Origin: Alkanindiges sp.
GTDB lineage: Bacteria > Pseudomonadota > Gammaproteobacteria > Pseudomonadales > Moraxellaceae
Direction: 5' to 3'
Assembly (NCBI GenBank): GCA_030152125.1
Contig: JASLIR010000387.1
Location: 1-8,634 of the forward strand
DNA: 8,634 bases
In this document: positions 7,253-8,634 of the stretch, in pieces
How positions within the stretch are numbered: position 1 is the stretch's first letter
Layout: each line of letters opens with the position of its first letter
Made by a program: the position numbers and the translations under genes
The notes under the pieces: model-generated
Seen by the model: only the letters and a program-made list of their open reading frames with translations
What the model was told of the DNA's origin: nothing
The model's database searches: none

Positions 7253-7407
7253 CACTTTAGCACGCTAATATAAAACCTTATTCGCATTCAGCAAACAGGT
7301 GAAAAATAAGAAAAACCTTATAAATCTTACGATTAAAATCAGTTTATGCAAAATATTATTAATAAACTTAAATTACACTTAATTTATGACATTGGCATTA
7401 AAATTGA
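7181..7407. other. AT-rich intergenic stretch without a gene
   Basis: Counted by hand, 7201-7380 is 41 G or C in 180 bases (23%), against 44% for 7041-7180 and higher still in the flanking genes. No open frame of useful length with a plausible ribosome-binding site was seen on either strand. It contains the dyads listed separately, a 10-base direct repeat, and AGTTTAT (7341-7347) with ATAAACT (7362-7368) as a further inverted repeat. It most likely holds the permease promoter, and silencing by an H-NS-type protein is possible. Confidence 0.6.
7272..7321. repeat. 10-base direct repeat AAAACCTTAT
   Basis: AAAACCTTAT occurs at 7272-7281 and again at 7312-7321. The copies are 40 bases apart, close to four helical turns, so they face nearly the same side of the DNA. 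They may be paired protein-binding sites, but the low-complexity context makes chance quite possible. Confidence 0.45.
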
Positions 7408-7420
7408 CCTGCACAGCAGG
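7400..7420 (-). terminator. weak possible terminator after the rhombosortase
   Basis: On the minus strand, CCTGC-TGT-GCAGG (7420-7408) forms a five-bp stem with a three-base loop just after the rhombosortase stop codon, followed after a few bases by TTTT (7403-7400). The stem is short and the T-run is offset, so termination would be weak at best. Confidence 0.25.
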
Positions 7421-7425
7421 CACCT

Positions 7426-8001
7426 TCAGGCCCTGCACTGCGTTAAACGGCCATAGCCATAGTAAATCGCGGCAAATATCACACCACCGAAAGCCCCAAA
7501 CTGATGCGCCTCTATCACCACAGGCGCCTGTAAAAAAGCCTCCGACTCAGATCCAAACTGTTTTTCCCATAGCAACTTCAGCACAATCAAACATAAGACG
7601 ACAACGGCAAACTTCCGTTCTTTTGCATGTCCTGCACTTTGCAGTGCCGCCATTACATACATGCCATGCAACACGCCGGACAAGCCCACGTAACTGTGCA
7701 GCGCTGGCAGCCACAGGTAAAAACACAGGCTGATAAACGCAGCAAGCAGACATAGGCAAGCCAGTAAGGTGCGAATGCCGGTTTGCGGAAATAGAAACGG
7801 TAAAAATAAAAATGCCAGCATATTTAATAGATAGTGCCGCCAGCCAAGATGCACCCAGTGCGCCGTCACAGCGCGCCATGGCTGTACGGGGATAAGCGTA
7901 TCAATGTATTTAAGCTGCGGCTCAAACCCCTGTAGCAAGGCAAATATCGCAGCGCAAACAACAATAAAGATGAACTGTTTGCTTAACCATACTGCTGGCA
8001 T
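7426..8001 (-). CDS. rrtA: rhombosortase (rhomboid-family GlyGly-CTERM protease)
   Basis: Intramembrane serine protease of the rhombosortase subfamily, which cleaves GlyGly-CTERM tails on exported proteins before their release or surface display, often linked to type II secretion. The 191 residues, mostly hydrophobic helices, match the compact family. The rhomboid signature HLGWRHYLLN is at 51-60. Catalytic Ser108 lies in GLSGVLHG (106-113), and the paired His166 in EAHQFGAFGG (164-173). Both catalytic residues are present. The ATG at 8001 has only a weak GAG-type ribosome-binding site. A strong terminator for the upstream TatT-like gene lies at 8027-8054, leaving little room for a promoter: TATATT at 8022-8017 could be a -10 box, but its -35 would fall inside the hairpin. 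No GlyGly-CTERM substrate is encoded in the window. Confidence 0.88.
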   Translation of the reverse strand: MPAVWLSKQFIFIVVCAAIFALLQGFEPQLKYIDTLIPVQPWRAVTAHWVHLGWRHYLLNMLAFLFLPFLFPQTGIRTLLACLCLLAAFISLCFYLWLPALHSYVGLSGVLHGMYVMAALQSAGHAKERKFAVVVLCLIVLKLLWEKQFGSESEAFLQAPVVIEAHQFGAFGGVIFAAIYYGYGRLTQCRA

Positions 8002-8026
8002 GTATATCTCAACCTGAATATAGACG

Positions 8027-8054
8027 AAAAAACCGCCTGAAGCAGGCGGTTTTT
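8027..8054 (-). terminator. intrinsic terminator after the TatT-like gene
   Basis: On the minus strand CCGCCTG (8049-8043) pairs with CAGGCGG (8039-8033) around a three-base loop, flanked by five As on one side and a run of six Ts (8032-8027) on the other. It starts about 14 bases after the TatT-like stop and ends 26 bases before the rhombosortase start, so the latter probably needs read-through or its own promoter. Confidence 0.9.
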
Positions 8055-8068
8055 ATCACAACACTGAA

Positions 8069-8634
8069 TTACTCGGCAGGCTTATCTGCAGCCGGTGCCG
8101 CACCACCCGCTGGGGCAGAATCATCCAGCAAGCTATCCAGGCTTAAGCCGGAATCATCGGTAGCAGTTTCATCCCAGAAATGGGTATAACCATCATCCGG
8201 TGTACGGGTACCCGTATTTTCGGTCCAGTAGCGGTCAGCAATGTTACGCACCATTTGACGCGCCATGGCATCAATCAGCTGGAACTTGTCGTTAACCGGC
8301 TTACCTTCTTCAATTGAGCGACCATAGGTACGCAGGGCATCACGCAGCTTGTCTTTGTCACCACTGGCTTGCGCAGCTACTGCATACAGGGCATGCGACA
8401 AGCGTACACCTGACTTCTCGCCAATGGCCGCAGAATCTTTCATAACCTGCCATGGATCAGGCTTGCCATCACCAGCACCTGGCAACAGGGTCCAGATGGC
8501 GGCACGAATACCATTTGGCGCACCCCAGAACTTCTGGTTATCCAGACAGCTCATGCCGCGCTCTGCAATGGCTGCAAGGTCCTTAGGCACATTTACCGCA
8601 CCGCCGGAGTTAATGTCGTTGGTTACGGCCTGCA
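8069..8634 (-). CDS. partial protein, probably TRAP T-component (TatT) family
   Basis: The 3' part of a gene entering from the right edge; 187 codons are visible. A GTG at 8590 could be taken as the start, but the frame stays open upstream to 8634 (QAVTNDINSGG...), so the true start lies outside. The segment GIRAAIWTLLP, then SGVRLSHALYAVAAQASGDK and LIDAMARQMVRNIADRYW, resembles the C-terminal helical repeats of TatT proteins, periplasmic TPR-like partners of the substrate-binding protein in TRAP-TT systems. The last 35 or so residues are an acidic, Ala/Pro-rich tail (SLDSLLDDSAPAGG). The fused TRAP permease further along the same strand supports the assignment. Similarity is judged by eye, so it could be an unrelated conserved periplasmic protein. 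A signal peptide cannot be checked because the N-terminus is missing. Confidence 0.5.
   Translation of the reverse strand, partial: QAVTNDINSGGAVNVPKDLAAIAERGMSCLDNQKFWGAPNGIRAAIWTLLPGAGDGKPDPWQVMKDSAAIGEKSGVRLSHALYAVAAQASGDKDKLRDALRTYGRSIEEGKPVNDKFQLIDAMARQMVRNIADRYWTENTGTRTPDDGYTHFWDETATDDSGLSLDSLLDDSAPAGGAAPAADKPAE

Noticed and set aside
7386..7733. 115-codon plus-strand frame antisense to the rhombosortase
   Set aside because: Its His/Pro/Thr-rich composition is typical of a shadow frame; the minus strand has the catalytic rhomboid motifs.
8069..8590. Treating GTG 8590 as the true start of the TatT-like gene
   Set aside because: The frame is open to the window edge with similar composition, and a periplasmic protein should have a signal peptide, so the gene is partial.

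Overview
This 8.6-kb window looks chromosomal and comes from a gammaproteobacterium. The evidence is a PrlC-type oligopeptidase followed by a YheV-type zinc ribbon, a GlyGly-CTERM rhombosortase and a fused TRAP permease. Several traits would fit Moraxellaceae or a relative, but that is a guess; no rRNA or other taxonomic marker is present. No mobile element, CRISPR array, tRNA or rRNA was seen.

The left half (1-4695) is on the plus strand. It holds gmk (guanylate kinase), then prlC (oligopeptidase A), a 69-residue YheV-like zinc-ribbon protein, and an unrecognised single-pass membrane protein with a periplasmic coiled coil. The last three are closely spaced and probably co-transcribed, ending at a hairpin near 3712-3735. 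A strong extended -10 promoter abuts that hairpin and drives an EamA/DMT-family transporter that probably starts at TTG.

The right half (4772-8634) is on the minus strand, facing the left half across a perfect bidirectional terminator at 4718-4751. Read in transcription order from the right edge, it holds the 3' part of a gene resembling the TRAP T-component (TatT) family, a clear terminator, a rhombosortase, about 400 bp without a firm gene, and a 752-residue fused DctQ-DctM TRAP permease. TatT plus a fused permease suggests a TRAP-TT uptake system whose substrate-binding (P) protein should lie just beyond the right edge. The rhombosortase is an intramembrane serine protease that matures GlyGly-CTERM proteins, and it sits between the two TRAP genes.

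The most interesting non-coding stretch is 7030-7425. It has a 23% GC segment (7201-7380), a sharp rise in GC near 7180, repeated TTTGTCC motifs, overlapping dyads and a 10-base direct repeat. It also has a possible 39-codon leader ORF whose stop overlaps the permease start codon (TAATG). The permease has no visible Shine-Dalgarno sequence, so translational coupling to this leader is a testable idea. I found nothing that clearly amounts to a wholly new system.
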